Below are positions 10,143-20,761 of a stretch of DNA of 64,000 nucleotides, piece after piece. The translations under genes and the position numbers were made by a program. The stretch is taken from assembly GCF_022749515.1 (NCBI RefSeq), contig NZ_CP094242.1, forward strand, positions 1,178,001 through 1,242,000, written 5' to 3'. Origin of the DNA: Morococcus cerebrosus. GTDB lineage: Bacteria; Pseudomonadota; Gammaproteobacteria; Burkholderiales; Neisseriaceae. The notes beneath the pieces were generated by a model. The model was given only the letters and a program-made list of their open reading frames with translations. It did no database searches and was not told where the DNA came from. Each line of letters starts with the position of its first letter. Within the stretch, counting starts at the first letter, position 1.

Positions 10143-11150
10143 ATGCCGAAAATCCCTGAGTTGGTTTGTCCCGCCGGCAACCTGCCCGCTTTGAAGACGG
10201 CGGTGGACAATGGCGCGGACACGGTTTATATGGGGCTGAAAGATGCGACGAATGCGCGCAATTTTCCTGGGCTGAATTTCGATATGAAATCGGCGCAGGA
10301 AGGGGTGGCTTACGCTCATGCGCGCGGCCGTAATGTGTTGATGGCCATCAATACTTTTGCCCAGGCGGGGCAAATCGAGCGGTGGCATCGGGCTGTCGAT
10401 ACGGCGGTGCAACTGGGGGCGGACGCGATAATCGTTGCCGATCCTGCGATTATGGCTTATGCCGCCGAGCGTCATCCTGATTTGAGGCTGCACATGTCGG
10501 TGCAGGGTTCGGCGACCAATTACGAAGCCATCAATATGATGAAGGAGCTGTTCGGTATCCGCCGTGCCGTGCTGCCGCGCGTTTTGACCGTGGATCAGGT
10601 CAAACATGTGATTGACAATACGGATGTGGAAATCGAAGTGTTCGGTTTCGGCAGTTTGTGCGTCATGGTGGAAGGGCGCTGCATTTTATCGAGTTATGCG
10701 ACGGGCGAATCGCCGAATATGCAAGGCGTGTGTTCGCCTGCCAAAGCCGTACGCTGGGAGCAGTTGCCCGACCGCATGAACGTGCGGCTGAACCAGGTGT
10801 TAATCGACCAATACAAACCGGACGAACCAGCAGGCTATCCGACCCTGTGCAAAGGTCGTTTTGAAGTCAATGACGAAACCTATTACGCGCTGGAAGAGCC
10901 GACCAGCCTGAATGTTTTGGAAATGCTGCCCGAACTCATCAAAATCGGTGTGTCCGCCATCAAAATCGAAGGCCGTCAACGCAGCCCGATGTACACGGCG
11001 CAGGTAACCAAATCGCTGCGGCAGGCTTTGGACGCGGCCGCTGCCGATCCGGCGCATTTCAAAGTCAATCCGGTGTGGAACAACGCGCTGAGCAAGGTTT
11101 CGGAAGGGCATCAGACGACCTTGGGCGCATACAGCCGTCCGTGGAAATAA
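10143..11150 (+). CDS. ubiU: Oxygen-independent ubiquinone hydroxylation protein UbiU (U32 peptidase-like)
   Basis: Encodes 335 residues of the peptidase U32 family. With UbiV it forms a [4Fe-4S] complex that hydroxylates ubiquinone precursors without O2, using prephenate as oxygen donor. Four cysteines fit the cluster ligands: C173, C180, C197 and C236, with spacing as in E. coli UbiU. The N-terminus LVCPAGNLPALKTAVDNGAD is the family signature. First gene of a tight ubiU-ubiV-ubiT operon (12-bp gap to ubiV), preceded by an FNR-like box. Confidence 0.93.
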   Translation: MPKIPELVCPAGNLPALKTAVDNGADTVYMGLKDATNARNFPGLNFDMKSAQEGVAYAHARGRNVLMAINTFAQAGQIERWHRAVDTAVQLGADAIIVADPAIMAYAAERHPDLRLHMSVQGSATNYEAINMMKELFGIRRAVLPRVLTVDQVKHVIDNTDVEIEVFGFGSLCVMVEGRCILSSYATGESPNMQGVCSPAKAVRWEQLPDRMNVRLNQVLIDQYKPDEPAGYPTLCKGRFEVNDETYYALEEPTSLNVLEMLPELIKIGVSAIKIEGRQRSPMYTAQVTKSLRQALDAAAADPAHFKVNPVWNNALSKVSEGHQTTLGAYSRPWK

Positions 11151-11162
11151 GGGGGAGGGAAA

Positions 11163-12080
11163 ATGAATCCGATGAAACTATCATTGGGGCCGGTTTTGTT
11201 TTTCTGGCAGAAGGAAGCCCTGCTGGAATTTTACGCCGCCATGCTGGATGCACCGGTGGATACCATTTATCTGGGCGAAGTGGTGTGTTCGCGCCGCCAG
11301 AAAATGCGTTTTGCCGACTGGGTCAGCCTGGCGGAAGATTTGGCGGAAAGCGGCAAGGAAATTATTCTGTCGTCGCAGGTGCTGCTGGAAAGCGAATCCG
11401 ATTTGAAACGCCTGCGCAAAATCACGGGGCAGGAAAAATTCAAAGTCGAAGCCAACGATATGGGCGCGGTCAAACTGGCGCGCGAGCACGGCATTCCGTT
11501 TGTCGCCGGCGCCAGCCTGAACATTTACAACGAAAGCACGCTGGCGCTATTTCAAAAACTGGGCGCATACCGCTGGATTACGCCGTCCGAGTTGAGCCGT
11601 GATAAAGTTGCCGAAATCATCAAGGCTTCAGACGACATTGAAACGGAATTGTTTGCTTGGGGTAAAATGCCTTTGGCGTACTCTTCACGCTGCTTTACCG
11701 CGCGTCATTACAACCTGAACAAAGACGGCTGCGAATTCCGTTGCTTGGATTACGAGCAAGGCATGGACATGAATACCCGAGAGGGCAAGCCTTTTTTAAC
11801 CATCAACGGCATCCAAACCATGTCTTACGGCTGCCAAAACCTGCTGCCGCACCATGAGGATTTGCGGCAAATCGGCGTGAACATGCTGCGCCTGTCGCCG
11901 CAAATGCACGGCATGGCGGAAATTGTCCGTATCCACCGCGATGTATTGGACGGCAAAGCCGCCCTGGCAGATGCACTTCCCGAATTGGAAAGACTGACCA
12001 CCGGCACGCTGGTGGACGGCTATTGGCATGGCCAGCCCGGTATCGAAGCTGTGAAGGAGGAATATTATGGCGTTGCCTGA
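11163..12080 (+). CDS. ubiV: Oxygen-independent ubiquinone hydroxylation protein UbiV (U32 peptidase-like)
   Basis: Encodes 305 residues. The partner of UbiU and also an iron-sulfur protein. Candidate cluster cysteines C42, C177, C190 and C194 reproduce the C-x(n)-C-x12-C-x3-C spacing of E. coli UbiV. A GGGAGGG ribosome site sits just before the ATG. Its last 14 bases overlap the start of ubiT, so the two are probably translationally coupled. Confidence 0.92.
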   Translation: MNPMKLSLGPVLFFWQKEALLEFYAAMLDAPVDTIYLGEVVCSRRQKMRFADWVSLAEDLAESGKEIILSSQVLLESESDLKRLRKITGQEKFKVEANDMGAVKLAREHGIPFVAGASLNIYNESTLALFQKLGAYRWITPSELSRDKVAEIIKASDDIETELFAWGKMPLAYSSRCFTARHYNLNKDGCEFRCLDYEQGMDMNTREGKPFLTINGIQTMSYGCQNLLPHHEDLRQIGVNMLRLSPQMHGMAEIVRIHRDVLDGKAALADALPELERLTTGTLVDGYWHGQPGIEAVKEEYYGVA

Positions 12081-12507
12081 AATCGTATTGCCCGCATGGG
12101 CGGGAAAAATCGGCGGTAAATTACCGGGCAGGCCGCCGCGTTTCGCTTTGGTTTTTGCCCTCAACACCATGCTCAAACGCGGATTGCTGCCCGCCGACAT
12201 GAGCCTATTTGACGGCAAAAAATTCGAAATCGACGTATTGGACGCGGGCATCAAGGTGCGTTTCACCGCCAATGCCGAAAAATTCATCGATGCGGATTTT
12301 TTCGGCACACCCGATTTGCGCCTTGCCGCCAACGGCATCGACTTTATGCGCATGATGATGCGCGAGGAAGACCCCGATACTTTGTTTTTCAACCGCAAAC
12401 TGCAAATCGAAGGCGATACTGAACTGGGGCTGATTACCAAAAATCTGCTCGACAGCGTGGACTGGCCATTCGGCGATTGGTTTTTGAAACGGCAGTTGTC
12501 CGATTGA
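12067..12507 (+). CDS. ubiT: Anaerobic ubiquinone accessory factor UbiT (SCP2 domain)
   Basis: Encodes 146 residues with one SCP2 sterol-carrier-like domain covering most of the length (about 25-125). UbiT binds lipophilic quinone intermediates and is needed for the O2-independent branch together with UbiU and UbiV. A strong AAGGAGG ribosome site lies within the end of ubiV. Last gene of the operon, closed by a DUS hairpin. Confidence 0.88.
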   Translation: MALPEIVLPAWAGKIGGKLPGRPPRFALVFALNTMLKRGLLPADMSLFDGKKFEIDVLDAGIKVRFTANAEKFIDADFFGTPDLRLAANGIDFMRMMMREEDPDTLFFNRKLQIEGDTELGLITKNLLDSVDWPFGDWFLKRQLSD

Positions 12508-12570
12508 ATGCCGGTTCGTGCAAGAATGAAGCAAAGCATTCATCCGTTAAGCTTCTGATTTCACAATAAT

Positions 12571-12612
12571 GAAGGTCGTCTGAAACCTGTTTCCAGTTTT
12601 CAGACGACCTTC
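12571..12612. terminator. Inverted DUS terminator between ubiT and proS
   Basis: GAAGGTCGTCTGAAA and its inverse around a short loop, between convergent genes; bidirectional. Confidence 0.85.
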
Positions 12613-12640
12613 TTTCATCTGCATCCGTTTTAAACCGTCA

Positions 12641-14353
12641 TTAGTCTTTCAATGCAGCCAATACTTTGCCGGCGATTTCATTCAAGCCCACGGTTTGTGC
12701 CTGATTGTCGCGGCGTTCGGCGTATTCGACATTGCCTTCTTTCAAGGCGCGGTCGCCGATGACGATGCGGTGCGGGATGCCCAAAAGCTCGGAGTCGTTC
12801 AACAATACGCCTGCGCGTTCGTCGCGGTCGTCGAGAAGGACGTCCGCGCCTGCGGCCAGCAGTTCGGCGTAGATTTTGTCGGCGGCTTCGCGTACGGAGT
12901 CTGATTTTTTGTAGTTCATCGGCACGATAACGACTTCAAACGGCGCCATTGCTTTGGTCCAGATAATACCTTTTTCGTCGTTATTTTGCTCGATGGCAGC
13001 GGCCACAACGCGAGTAATACCGATACCGTAGCAGCCCATTTCCATGATTTGCGATTTGCCGTTGTTGTCAAGGAAGTTTACGTTCATGGCTTGGGTGTAT
13101 TTGTCGCGCAATTGGAAGACATGTCCGACTTCGATGCCGCGTGCCAGTTTCAGACGGCCTTGTCCGTCGGGGCTTTCGTCGCCTTCGACGACGTTGCGCA
13201 AATCGACGAATTCAGGCTCGGCGGCGTCGCGGCCGAAGTTGAAGCCGGTATAGTGGTAGTCGTCTTCATTCGCGCCGATAACCCAGTCTGCGCCTTTTTC
13301 GGTGGCGAAATCGGCATAGACTTTGCCTGTGAAGCCGACAGGGCCGAGCGAGCCGCCGTTTGCACCGAACTGCACTCGGATGGCGGCAGGATCTGCCATG
13401 GTCAGTGGCGATTTCACGCCTGCGAGTTTTTCGGCTTTGATGTCGTTGAACTCATGGTCGCCGCGCAACAGCAATAAGACGATTTCGCCTTCGTTTTCGC
13501 CTTCGACCACGATGGATTTCAGTGTTTTTTCAATCGGAATGCTGAGGAAGTCAACCAATGAATCAATGGTTTTGACGTTCGGCGTGTGTACTTTGGCCAG
13601 CTCTGCCTGAGCGGCTGCGCGTTCGCCTTTGAGCGGCAAGGTCGGAGCCAGCTCGATATTGGCGGCGTAATCGGAAGTGTCGCTATATGCAATCACATCT
13701 TCGCCGCTTTCCGCCAACACTTGAAACTCGTGCGAACCGGTACCGCCGATGCTGCCGGTGTCTGCGGCGACGGGGCGGAATTCCAAGCCCAGACGGGTGA
13801 AGATGCGGCAGTAAGCATCGTACATGGCATCATAGGTCGTCTGAAGCGAGGCGTAGTCGGCATGGAAGGAATAGGCGTCTTTCATGACGAATTCGCGCGC
13901 ACGCATGACGCCGAAGCGCGGGCGCACCTCGTCGCGGAATTTGGTTTGGATGTGGTAAAAGTTTTTCGGCAGCTGTTTGTAGCTGTTGATTTCTTTGCGC
14001 ACGATGTCGGCGATGACTTCCTCGCAGGTCGGTCCCATGCAGAAATCGCGGTCGTGGCGGTCTTTCAGGCGCAGCAGTTCTTTACCGTAAAATTCCCAGC
14101 GGCCGGATTCCTGCCACAGCTCGGCAGGCTGCACCACCGGCATCAGCAACTCCACGCTGCCCGCGCGCGCCATTTCTTCGCGCACGACGTTTTCGACTTT
14201 ACGCAACACGCGCAACCCCATCGGCATCCAAGTATAAAGGCCGGACGCGTTGGCTTTAATCAGACCGGCGCGAATCATCAGCTTGTGGCTGGCAAGCGCG
14301 GCTTCGGCGGGGGCTTCTTTCAGGGTGGAAATGAAAAATTGGCTGGCTTTCAT
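12641..14353 (-). CDS. proS: Prolyl-tRNA synthetase
   Basis: Encodes 570 residues, the usual size of the bacterial-type ProRS with an editing insertion between motifs 2 and 3. The start at [15 protein letters not shown] is chosen because the family begins there; an extra 40-codon upstream extension is not conserved. Motif 2 ([26 protein letters not shown], split here: [10 protein letters not shown] then [11 protein letters not shown]) and motif 3 ([12 protein letters not shown]) are intact. The anticodon-binding domain fills the C-terminus. It is transcribed away from the candidate oriC. Confidence 0.97.
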   Translation of the reverse strand: MKASQFFISTLKEAPAEAALASHKLMIRAGLIKANASGLYTWMPMGLRVLRKVENVVREEMARAGSVELLMPVVQPAELWQESGRWEFYGKELLRLKDRHDRDFCMGPTCEEVIADIVRKEINSYKQLPKNFYHIQTKFRDEVRPRFGVMRAREFVMKDAYSFHADYASLQTTYDAMYDAYCRIFTRLGLEFRPVAADTGSIGGTGSHEFQVLAESGEDVIAYSDTSDYAANIELAPTLPLKGERAAAQAELAKVHTPNVKTIDSLVDFLSIPIEKTLKSIVVEGENEGEIVLLLLRGDHEFNDIKAEKLAGVKSPLTMADPAAIRVQFGANGGSLGPVGFTGKVYADFATEKGADWVIGANEDDYHYTGFNFGRDAAEPEFVDLRNVVEGDESPDGQGRLKLARGIEVGHVFQLRDKYTQAMNVNFLDNNGKSQIMEMGCYGIGITRVVAAAIEQNNDEKGIIWTKAMAPFEVVIVPMNYKKSDSVREAADKIYAELLAAGADVLLDDRDERAGVLLNDSELLGIPHRIVIGDRALKEGNVEYAERRDNQAQTVGLNEIAGKVLAALKD

Positions 14354-14802
14354 GGTGTGTTTTTCTGTGTAAAAAAGTAAGCGCGTATTGTAACGCGAAA
14401 GGCAGGGGGATTGAAGTTTTTCCCTATGCGGGAGCCGCCGCAGTCTTTCTTTTTGAGTCGATTCATCTGACATTTATCGGGCGTGTCAATCACTTTTTAT
14501 ACACAATTTCGCATTGGCTTGTTTTGCTTATAGATTTTTCCCATAAGGGCTTTGAAATTTTTTATTTTTATAACTAATTGATTTTATTGTATTTTATTTG
14601 ACTATTTTTTAAGCACCGAAAGGCTTGGGTTGTTCCAAAAGCAAAAATTCCGATTACCCAAAGCTTATCAACAAACTTATCCACAGAGTTTGTGTATAGA
14701 TTGATGTCGTCTGAAACCATACCGTTCGATAGGTTTTTAAAAGCCCGTAACGCGGTCTTTCTGTTAAGATGATGCCTTCGCTTTTTTCACGCCATACTAT
14801 CT
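14354..14802. other. AT-rich intergenic region with DnaA boxes, candidate oriC
   Basis: No gene in about 450 bp between divergent proS and the esterase gene. DnaA-box matches: TTATACACA at 14497-14505 (perfect), TTATCAACA at 14665-14673 (one off), TTATCCACA at 14677-14685 (perfect), and TGTGTATAG at 14691-14699 (inverted, one off). The last three are 12-14 bp apart. A very AT-rich block (about 14537-14615) could be the unwinding element. This fits a replication origin; a DnaA-controlled promoter region is the alternative. Confidence 0.5.
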
Positions 14803-15651
14803 ATGTCCGCACACGAATTACACCTGCTTTCACGCGCCAAAATGTTCAACGGCCATCAAGAACAATACCGCTGCTTTTCCGAAACCTGCCAAACCGATAT
14901 GACCTTCGGCATCTACCTTCCGCCGCAGGTATTGAAAGGCTATCCCGCGCCGGTTTTGTATTTCTTGTCGGGACTGCACGGCGACGGCTCGGAACTGATA
15001 CGCCAAACCGGCATCCAGCGTTTCGCCGCGCAATGGAACATCATCGTCGTTTTCCCCGACACCTCGCCGCGCGGCAGCCATATTAGCGACAGCGCGAACG
15101 AATTTATCGGACAGGGCGCGGGATTTTACGTCGATGCAGCCGAACAGCCGTGGGCGGCGCATTATCAGATGTACAGCCATATCAGCCGCGAACTGCCCGA
15201 TTGGGTGGAACGGCATTTCCCCGCCACCCAAGAACGCAGCATCGCAGGTTTCAGCATGGGCGGACACGGCGCGCTTTCCATCGCCCTGAAAAACCCCAGC
15301 CGCTATGTCGCCGTTTCCGCGTTTGCACCCTTGTGCCATCCGACCGCCAGCCGGGGTGGGAAGCAGGCGTTTGCCGCCTATCTGGGCGCGGAATCGGAGG
15401 CTTGGCAGGCTTACGACAGCGCATCGCTCGTTCAGACGACCTCACGCAAGCTGCCGATACTCATCGACCAAGGCAGCATTGATCCGCTGTTCCCCGACGA
15501 ATTACAACCCGAAGCCTTCGTCAATGCCGCCCGCGCCAACGGCTTTAACGTGCAATATAAAGTCCGCCCCGGCTACGGACACGATTATTTCTTCATCGCC
15601 AGCTTTATCGACTCGCATATCGAGTTTCATGCTGAGGCATTAGGTTTGTAA
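14803..15651 (+). CDS. fghA: S-formylglutathione hydrolase
   Basis: Encodes 282 residues of the esterase D family. It hydrolyses S-formylglutathione to formate and glutathione in formaldehyde detoxification. The catalytic triad can be read: S151 in GFSMGGHGA, D227 in GSIDPLF and H260 in GYGHDYFF. These match the positions in human esterase D. In pathogenic neisseriae the homologue (EstD) sits near adhC; here no alcohol dehydrogenase gene is adjacent. Confidence 0.95.
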   Translation: MSAHELHLLSRAKMFNGHQEQYRCFSETCQTDMTFGIYLPPQVLKGYPAPVLYFLSGLHGDGSELIRQTGIQRFAAQWNIIVVFPDTSPRGSHISDSANEFIGQGAGFYVDAAEQPWAAHYQMYSHISRELPDWVERHFPATQERSIAGFSMGGHGALSIALKNPSRYVAVSAFAPLCHPTASRGGKQAFAAYLGAESEAWQAYDSASLVQTTSRKLPILIDQGSIDPLFPDELQPEAFVNAARANGFNVQYKVRPGYGHDYFFIASFIDSHIEFHAEALGL

Positions 15652-15676
15652 ATCCACTATAAATTTAATCCACTAT
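15651..15676. repeat. CREE end fragments
   Basis: Two TTTAATCCACTATA-like terminal pieces lie back to back directly after the fghA stop codon, the likely scar of a deleted Correia element. Confidence 0.5.
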
Positions 15677-15682
15677 ATAAAG

Positions 15683-15716
15683 AAAGGTCGTCTGAAAACT
15701 TTTTCAGACGACCTTT
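15683..15716. terminator. Inverted DUS terminator
   Basis: AAAGGTCGTCTGAAAA and its inverse with a 2-base loop between convergent fghA and the DUF4198 gene. Confidence 0.85.
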
Positions 15717-15734
15717 TCGATCTTTCACACTCAA

Positions 15735-16574
15735 TTAGTGTTGATGATGATGGTGTTCATGCCGTTCAGCCGCGCGTTTCGTTCCGACGGGCATAATCAG
15801 TGTTGCATAGGCATTGTCTTGTTGGCAAACACTTTTATCGGCATAATCCGCCTGATGGGTGGCTTTGATTTTCCACAAACCTTCAATCAAAGGAATCACA
15901 TTGACGACGCCGTCTTTATCCGTTTTCCCTGAAAAACCTTGCGGCTCGCGGTGGTCGTGCGTAGCCGCCAAATCCATTTCCGCCAGCGTATCCGAGCTTG
16001 CCGTTACCGTCGCTTTTGCCAACGGCTTGCCTTTATAAAGCACTTTAATCGGCAGCAGACCGCCCACCTTGACTTCATTCGGATTTTTCAGCGGCACCAG
16101 TTCCAATTCATGACCGACCGGACGGGTCAATACGCTTTCATCCAAGCCTGCGCCACCCACTTGCAAAAACGCTTTGCCGAACATCTGAGCCTGTTCGCAA
16201 TAAGTCGCGCCGGGCAGGTCTTTCAAGGTTTTCTGTTTCCAGCCTTCGCTGTTTTGCGACCAGAACGTCGGTTTGTACACCGCGCCGACCCAATACGAGC
16301 CGTCTTTCAGGCGGGATTTGGAAACATATTGGTAATTTTCGCCTTTATTCGTCAAATCGATCGTTTTTCCGGATTTGTCCGTCAATTGCAGCGGTTTGAA
16401 AATGTGCACGCGGTCGTCGGCGATTTTTTCGACATTCGGGAAATCATGGCTGTAACCCAAATCCGCTTTCAACGTACTGCCCGAATCTAAACGCACCGGA
16501 GCCGACACCCACAAATCATGCGCCTGCGCCGCCATGCTCAAGCCCAATGCGCCAAGTATCCATAATTTTTTCAT
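15735..16574 (-). CDS. DUF4198 periplasmic protein with His-rich tail
   Basis: Encodes 279 residues. A cleavable signal peptide (MKKLWILGALGLSMAAQA) is followed by HDLWVSAP, the usual start of mature DUF4198 proteins. This family often accompanies metal (Ni/Co) uptake, and its mature N-terminal His is thought to bind metal. The last residues are strongly His-rich (HEHHHHQH), which also suggests metal handling. No transporter gene is adjacent. Substrate metal unknown. Confidence 0.8.
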   Translation of the reverse strand: MKKLWILGALGLSMAAQAHDLWVSAPVRLDSGSTLKADLGYSHDFPNVEKIADDRVHIFKPLQLTDKSGKTIDLTNKGENYQYVSKSRLKDGSYWVGAVYKPTFWSQNSEGWKQKTLKDLPGATYCEQAQMFGKAFLQVGGAGLDESVLTRPVGHELELVPLKNPNEVKVGGLLPIKVLYKGKPLAKATVTASSDTLAEMDLAATHDHREPQGFSGKTDKDGVVNVIPLIEGLWKIKATHQADYADKSVCQQDNAYATLIMPVGTKRAAERHEHHHHQH

Positions 16575-16794
16575 GTTTCTTCCTCAAATTTGATTGTTTA
16601 CGGTTCAAAAGCCAACGGAAAGCCCGAAAAGCAAGGCAACCTTACTCTTTTTATTTCGAAATGTAAATATTATTGATGATTGTTTATAGTTACAAAGAAC
16701 TAGAAATCTATTTAGACTGAACGATAGAAAACAAGAGGTCGTCTGAAACACCAAATTGCTTTTTAGACGACCACTTGCTCATACTTTAAGAAAA

Positions 16795-17616
16795 TCAAAA
16801 ACGCCGCTTCAATTTGCAGGCTTGAAGGATATGGACGGCAAGTTCCTCCACCGATTTATCCGTCGTATTGGTGAACGGGATGCCATGGCGTTTGAACATA
16901 TTTTGCGCATCGGAAATCTCACTGCGGCAGGTATCGATTTTGGCATAAGTCGAATTCGGACGGCGCTCTTGACGGATGGCCTGCAGGCGTTCGGGTTGAA
17001 TGGTCAGGCCGAACAGCTTGTCTTTGTAAGGTTTGACCATGCGCGGCAGGTCGGTGGATTCCAAATCGTCGGGAATCAGCGGGTAATTGGCGGCGCGGAT
17101 GCCGTATTGCAGAGCAAGGTAAAGACAGGTCGGCGTTTTGCCTGAACGCGATACGCCCATCAGGATCACATCGGCTTCTTTCAGGTTTTTATCGCTGACG
17201 CCGTCGTCATGGTTGAGCGAGAAATTGACCGCCTCCATACGCGCATCATAGCGTTGCGTATCGCCGATACTGTGGTGCCCCTGTTCGGCAGCAACCGCCT
17301 CGGTGTTGAGTTCTTTTTCCAAAAGCCCGAGGAAGGTTTCGAAAAAATTGATATGGAAAGCGCCCGCTTTTTTGATGATTTCACGGATTTCGTCATTGAC
17401 GACGCTGACGAAGGCAATCGGGCGCAAACCGTTTTCCTGAGCGTTGCGGTTGACTATTTCGACGACGGTACGCGCTTTTTCAGGCGTATCAATGAAAGGA
17501 TAGGTGTGGCGTTTGAATTCGATTCTGCCAAACTGATTCAGCAGTGCCTCACCGATATTTTCAGCAGTCAGGCCGGTACGGTCGGAAATATAAAACACAT
17601 GGCGCGGTGCGGTCAT
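16795..17616 (-). CDS. ppsR: Phosphoenolpyruvate synthase regulatory protein (kinase/pyrophosphorylase)
   Basis: Encodes 273 residues of the DUF299/PSRP family. It inactivates PEP synthase by ADP-dependent phosphorylation and reactivates it by Pi-dependent removal. The P-loop-like GVSRSGKTPT is at residues 153-162. It is divergent from its target ppsA across about 420 bp, a common pairing. Confidence 0.95.
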   Translation of the reverse strand: MTAPRHVFYISDRTGLTAENIGEALLNQFGRIEFKRHTYPFIDTPEKARTVVEIVNRNAQENGLRPIAFVSVVNDEIREIIKKAGAFHINFFETFLGLLEKELNTEAVAAEQGHHSIGDTQRYDARMEAVNFSLNHDDGVSDKNLKEADVILMGVSRSGKTPTCLYLALQYGIRAANYPLIPDDLESTDLPRMVKPYKDKLFGLTIQPERLQAIRQERRPNSTYAKIDTCRSEISDAQNMFKRHGIPFTNTTDKSVEELAVHILQACKLKRRF

Positions 17617-18034
17617 TCGGTTATCCTCTAAAATTTTAAATGGTTGCAGGCAGTCATCATAGCAGCTGAAACCTTCTAAATAAAGGGAATACGCTTAAAT
17701 TACACCCAACTACGCCAAAATCAAACTACTTTATAAACGCATTTTTATTCCAATAATTAAATTATCTTAAAATTTTATACCCATCCAAAACCTTTCCAAA
17801 CTCTACCAATCAGTCATTAATCTATTTCAAACCTTATGTTTTACAAAGAAATAGACAATGGGAATAATGGTTTCCCCATCAGATTTCATTTGACTACACG
17901 CCTGAAGCCCGCAATTTTTCAGACGACCCGCAAATAAATCGAGACAGAAAAAGCATGACAGCGGTCGTTTGAATCGCTTAAAATAACAAAGCGTATTCGT
18001 TTCTTTTTTAACATATCTTGGATTGGACACACAA
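17617..18034. other. ppsR-ppsA divergent intergenic region
   Basis: About 420 AT-rich bases with no gene. A single inverted DUS lies near 17920. TTGAAT and TAAAAT near 17970-17985 could be a promoter for ppsA. No operator is evident. Confidence 0.4.
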
Positions 18035-20419
18035 ATGGCTGACAACTACGTAATTTGGTTTGAAAACCTGCGTATGACTGATGTTGAAAGCGTGGGCGGC
18101 AAAAACGCCTCCCTAGGTGAAATGATCAGTCAGCTGACTGAAAAAGGCGTCCGCGTCCCCGGCGGCTTTGCCACTACTGCCGAAGCCTACCGCGCATTTT
18201 TGGCGCACAACGGACTGAGCGAGCGTATTTCCGCCGCACTGGCACAACTGGATGTGGAAGATGTCGCCGAACTGGCGCGCGTCGGTAAAGAAATCCGCCA
18301 ATGGATTTTGGATACGCCCTTCCCCGAACAACTGGATGCCGAAATCGAAACGGCATGGAACAAAATGGTTGCAGACGCAGGCGGCGCGGATATTTCCGTT
18401 GCCGTCCGTTCTTCTGCGACCGCCGAAGACCTGCCCGACGCATCGTTTGCAGGTCAGCAGGAAACCTTCCTGAATATCAACGGCTTGGAAAACGTCAAAG
18501 AAGCCATGCGCCATGTATTCGCCTCTTTGTACAACGACCGTGCCATCTCCTACCGCGTCCATAAAGGCTTCGAACACGACATCGTCGCCCTCTCCGCAGG
18601 CGTACAACGCATGGTGCGTTCCGACAGCGGCGCGTCCGGCGTCATGTTCACCCTCGACACCGAATCCGGCTTCGACCAAGTCGTTTTCGTGACTTCATCT
18701 TATGGTCTGGGTGAAAACGTCGTACAAGGCGCGGTCAACCCCGACGAATTCTATGTATTCAAACCCACGCTGAAAGCAGGCAAACCTGCCATCCTGCGCA
18801 AAACCATGGGTTCGAAACAAATCAAAATGATCTTTACCGACAAAGCAGAAGCCGGTAAATCCGTGATGAACGTCGATGTTCCTGAAGAAGACCGCAACCG
18901 TTTCTCCATTACCGACGAAGAAATCACCGAGTTGGCACACTACGCGCTGACAATCGAAAAACACTACGGCCGCCCGATGGATATCGAATGGGGCCGTGAC
19001 GGCTTGGACGGCAAACTCTACATCCTGCAAGCCCGTCCTGAAACCGTGAAATCCCAAGAAGAAGGCAGCCGCAACCTGCGCCGCTTCGACATCAACGGCG
19101 ACAAAACCGTATTGTGCGAAGGTCGCGCCATCGGTCAAAAAGTCGGTCAAGGCAAAGTCCGCTTGGTGAAAGACGCCTCCGAAATGGATTCCGTTGAAGC
19201 AGGCGACGTACTCGTTACCGACATGACCGACCCGGATTGGGAGCCGGTAATGAAACGCGCTTCCGCCATCGTCACCAACCGCGGCGGCCGTACCTGCCAC
19301 GCTGCCATCATCGCGCGCGAACTGGGTATTCCTGCCGTAGTCGGCTGCGGCGATGCGACCGAATTGTTGAGCAACGGTCAAGAAGTAACCGTATCCTGCG
19401 CCGAAGGCGATACCGGCTTTATCTATTCCGGCCTGCTGGACGTACAAATTACCGATGTTGCCTTGGACAATATGCCCAAAGCGCCGGTTAAAGTCATGAT
19501 GAACGTCGGCAACCCCGAACTGGCATTCAGCTTCGCTAACCTGCCGAGCGAAGGCATCGGCTTGGCACGCATGGAATTCATCATCAACCGCCAAATCGGC
19601 ATCCACCCGAAAGCCTTGTTGGAATTTGACAAACAAGACGATGAATTGAAAGCGGAAATTACCCGCCGCATCGCCGGCTACGCCTCCCCTGTCGACTTCT
19701 ACGTCGATAAAATCGCCGAAGGCGTGGCAACATTGGCCGCATCGGTTTATCCGCGTAAAACCATCGTCCGTATGTCCGACTTCAAATCCAACGAATACGC
19801 CAACTTGGTCGGCGGCAGCATTTACGAACCGCACGAAGAAAACCCGATGCTGGGCTTCCGTGGTGCGGCGCGTTATGTTGCCGAAAGCTTCAAAGATTGC
19901 TTCGCGCTCGAATGCAAAGCCCTCAAACGCGTCCGTGACGAAATGGGGCTGACCAACGTCGAAATCATGATTCCGTTCGTCCGCACTTTGGGCGAAGCCG
20001 AAGCCGTCGTCAAAGCCTTGAAAGAAAACGGTTTGGAACGCGGTAAAAACGGCCTGCGCCTGATCATGATGTGCGAACTGCCGAGCAACGCGGTATTGGC
20101 AGAACAATTCCTGCAATACTTCGACGGCTTCTCTATCGGTTCCAACGACATGACCCAGCTGACCCTCGGCCTCGACCGCGACAGCGGCTTGGTGTCCGAA
20201 TCGTTTGACGAACGCAACCCTGCCGTCAAAGTGATGCTGCATTTGGCAATCTCTGCCTGCCGCAAACAAAACAAATACGTCGGTATCTGCGGTCAAGGCC
20301 CGTCAGACCATCCGGACTTCGCCAAATGGCTGGTTCAAGAAGGCATCGAAAGCGTTTCCCTGAATCCGGATACCGTCATCGAAACTTGGCTGTATTTGGC
20401 TAATGAGTTGAATAAATAA
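18035..20419 (+). CDS. ppsA: Phosphoenolpyruvate synthase
   Basis: Encodes 794 residues from the ATG at 18035 ([12 protein letters not shown]), the length expected for the neisserial enzyme; an ATG four codons earlier is also in frame. It converts pyruvate, ATP and water to PEP, AMP and Pi for gluconeogenesis from lactate or pyruvate. The phosphohistidine domain has GGRTCHAA with H422. The PEP-binding domain ends with the catalytic C752 in [11 protein letters not shown]. Closed by a strong rho-independent terminator. Confidence 0.97.
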   Translation: MADNYVIWFENLRMTDVESVGGKNASLGEMISQLTEKGVRVPGGFATTAEAYRAFLAHNGLSERISAALAQLDVEDVAELARVGKEIRQWILDTPFPEQLDAEIETAWNKMVADAGGADISVAVRSSATAEDLPDASFAGQQETFLNINGLENVKEAMRHVFASLYNDRAISYRVHKGFEHDIVALSAGVQRMVRSDSGASGVMFTLDTESGFDQVVFVTSSYGLGENVVQGAVNPDEFYVFKPTLKAGKPAILRKTMGSKQIKMIFTDKAEAGKSVMNVDVPEEDRNRFSITDEEITELAHYALTIEKHYGRPMDIEWGRDGLDGKLYILQARPETVKSQEEGSRNLRRFDINGDKTVLCEGRAIGQKVGQGKVRLVKDASEMDSVEAGDVLVTDMTDPDWEPVMKRASAIVTNRGGRTCHAAIIARELGIPAVVGCGDATELLSNGQEVTVSCAEGDTGFIYSGLLDVQITDVALDNMPKAPVKVMMNVGNPELAFSFANLPSEGIGLARMEFIINRQIGIHPKALLEFDKQDDELKAEITRRIAGYASPVDFYVDKIAEGVATLAASVYPRKTIVRMSDFKSNEYANLVGGSIYEPHEENPMLGFRGAARYVAESFKDCFALECKALKRVRDEMGLTNVEIMIPFVRTLGEAEAVVKALKENGLERGKNGLRLIMMCELPSNAVLAEQFLQYFDGFSIGSNDMTQLTLGLDRDSGLVSESFDERNPAVKVMLHLAISACRKQNKYVGICGQGPSDHPDFAKWLVQEGIESVSLNPDTVIETWLYLANELNK

Positions 20420-20436
20420 GATTTTTTATAAAATCT

Positions 20437-20473
20437 AAAAATCCCCCATCCCTAAAGCGGACGGGGGATTTGT
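20437..20473 (+). terminator. Rho-independent terminator of ppsA
   Basis: AAATCCCCC and GGGGGATTT around a short loop, followed by TGTTTT. This one is not DUS-based. Confidence 0.8.
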
Positions 20474-20506
20474 TTTAGCCATCTAACGGCAGATATAATT
20501 TGACTT

Positions 20507-20613
20507 TATAGTGGATTAAATTTAAATCAGGACAAGGCGACGAAGTCGCAGACAGTACAGATAGTACGGCAAGGCGAGGCAACGCCGTACTGGTTTAAAG
20601 TTAATCCACTATA
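20507..20613. repeat. Correia element, 107-bp form
   Basis: Both terminal repeats are present (TATAGTGGATTAA at the left and TTAATCCACTATA at the right). The internal ~50 bp with the IHF-site region is missing relative to the 156-bp form at 40919. Confidence 0.92.
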
Positions 20614-20761
20614 TTTTACGCTGAGTAAAATATGCTTCTAATCAAAAAGATAAAATTCTGCGGCCATTTAGCATTCATAAAACATCTCAAAAGCCGATGA
20701 ACCTTCACCCAAATAAAGCGTCTGAAGACAATTCATTCGCTAATTTTTATTAAATAAACAT

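Noticed and set aside
16620-16740. Possible Fur/Zur-like site upstream of the DUF4198 gene (TGTAAATATTATTGATGATTG region)
   Set aside because: AT-rich and only partly matches either consensus; not enough to call an operator.
18695-20296. 533-codon open frame opposite ppsA
   Set aside because: Antisense shadow of a highly conserved gene; no plausible start and biased composition.
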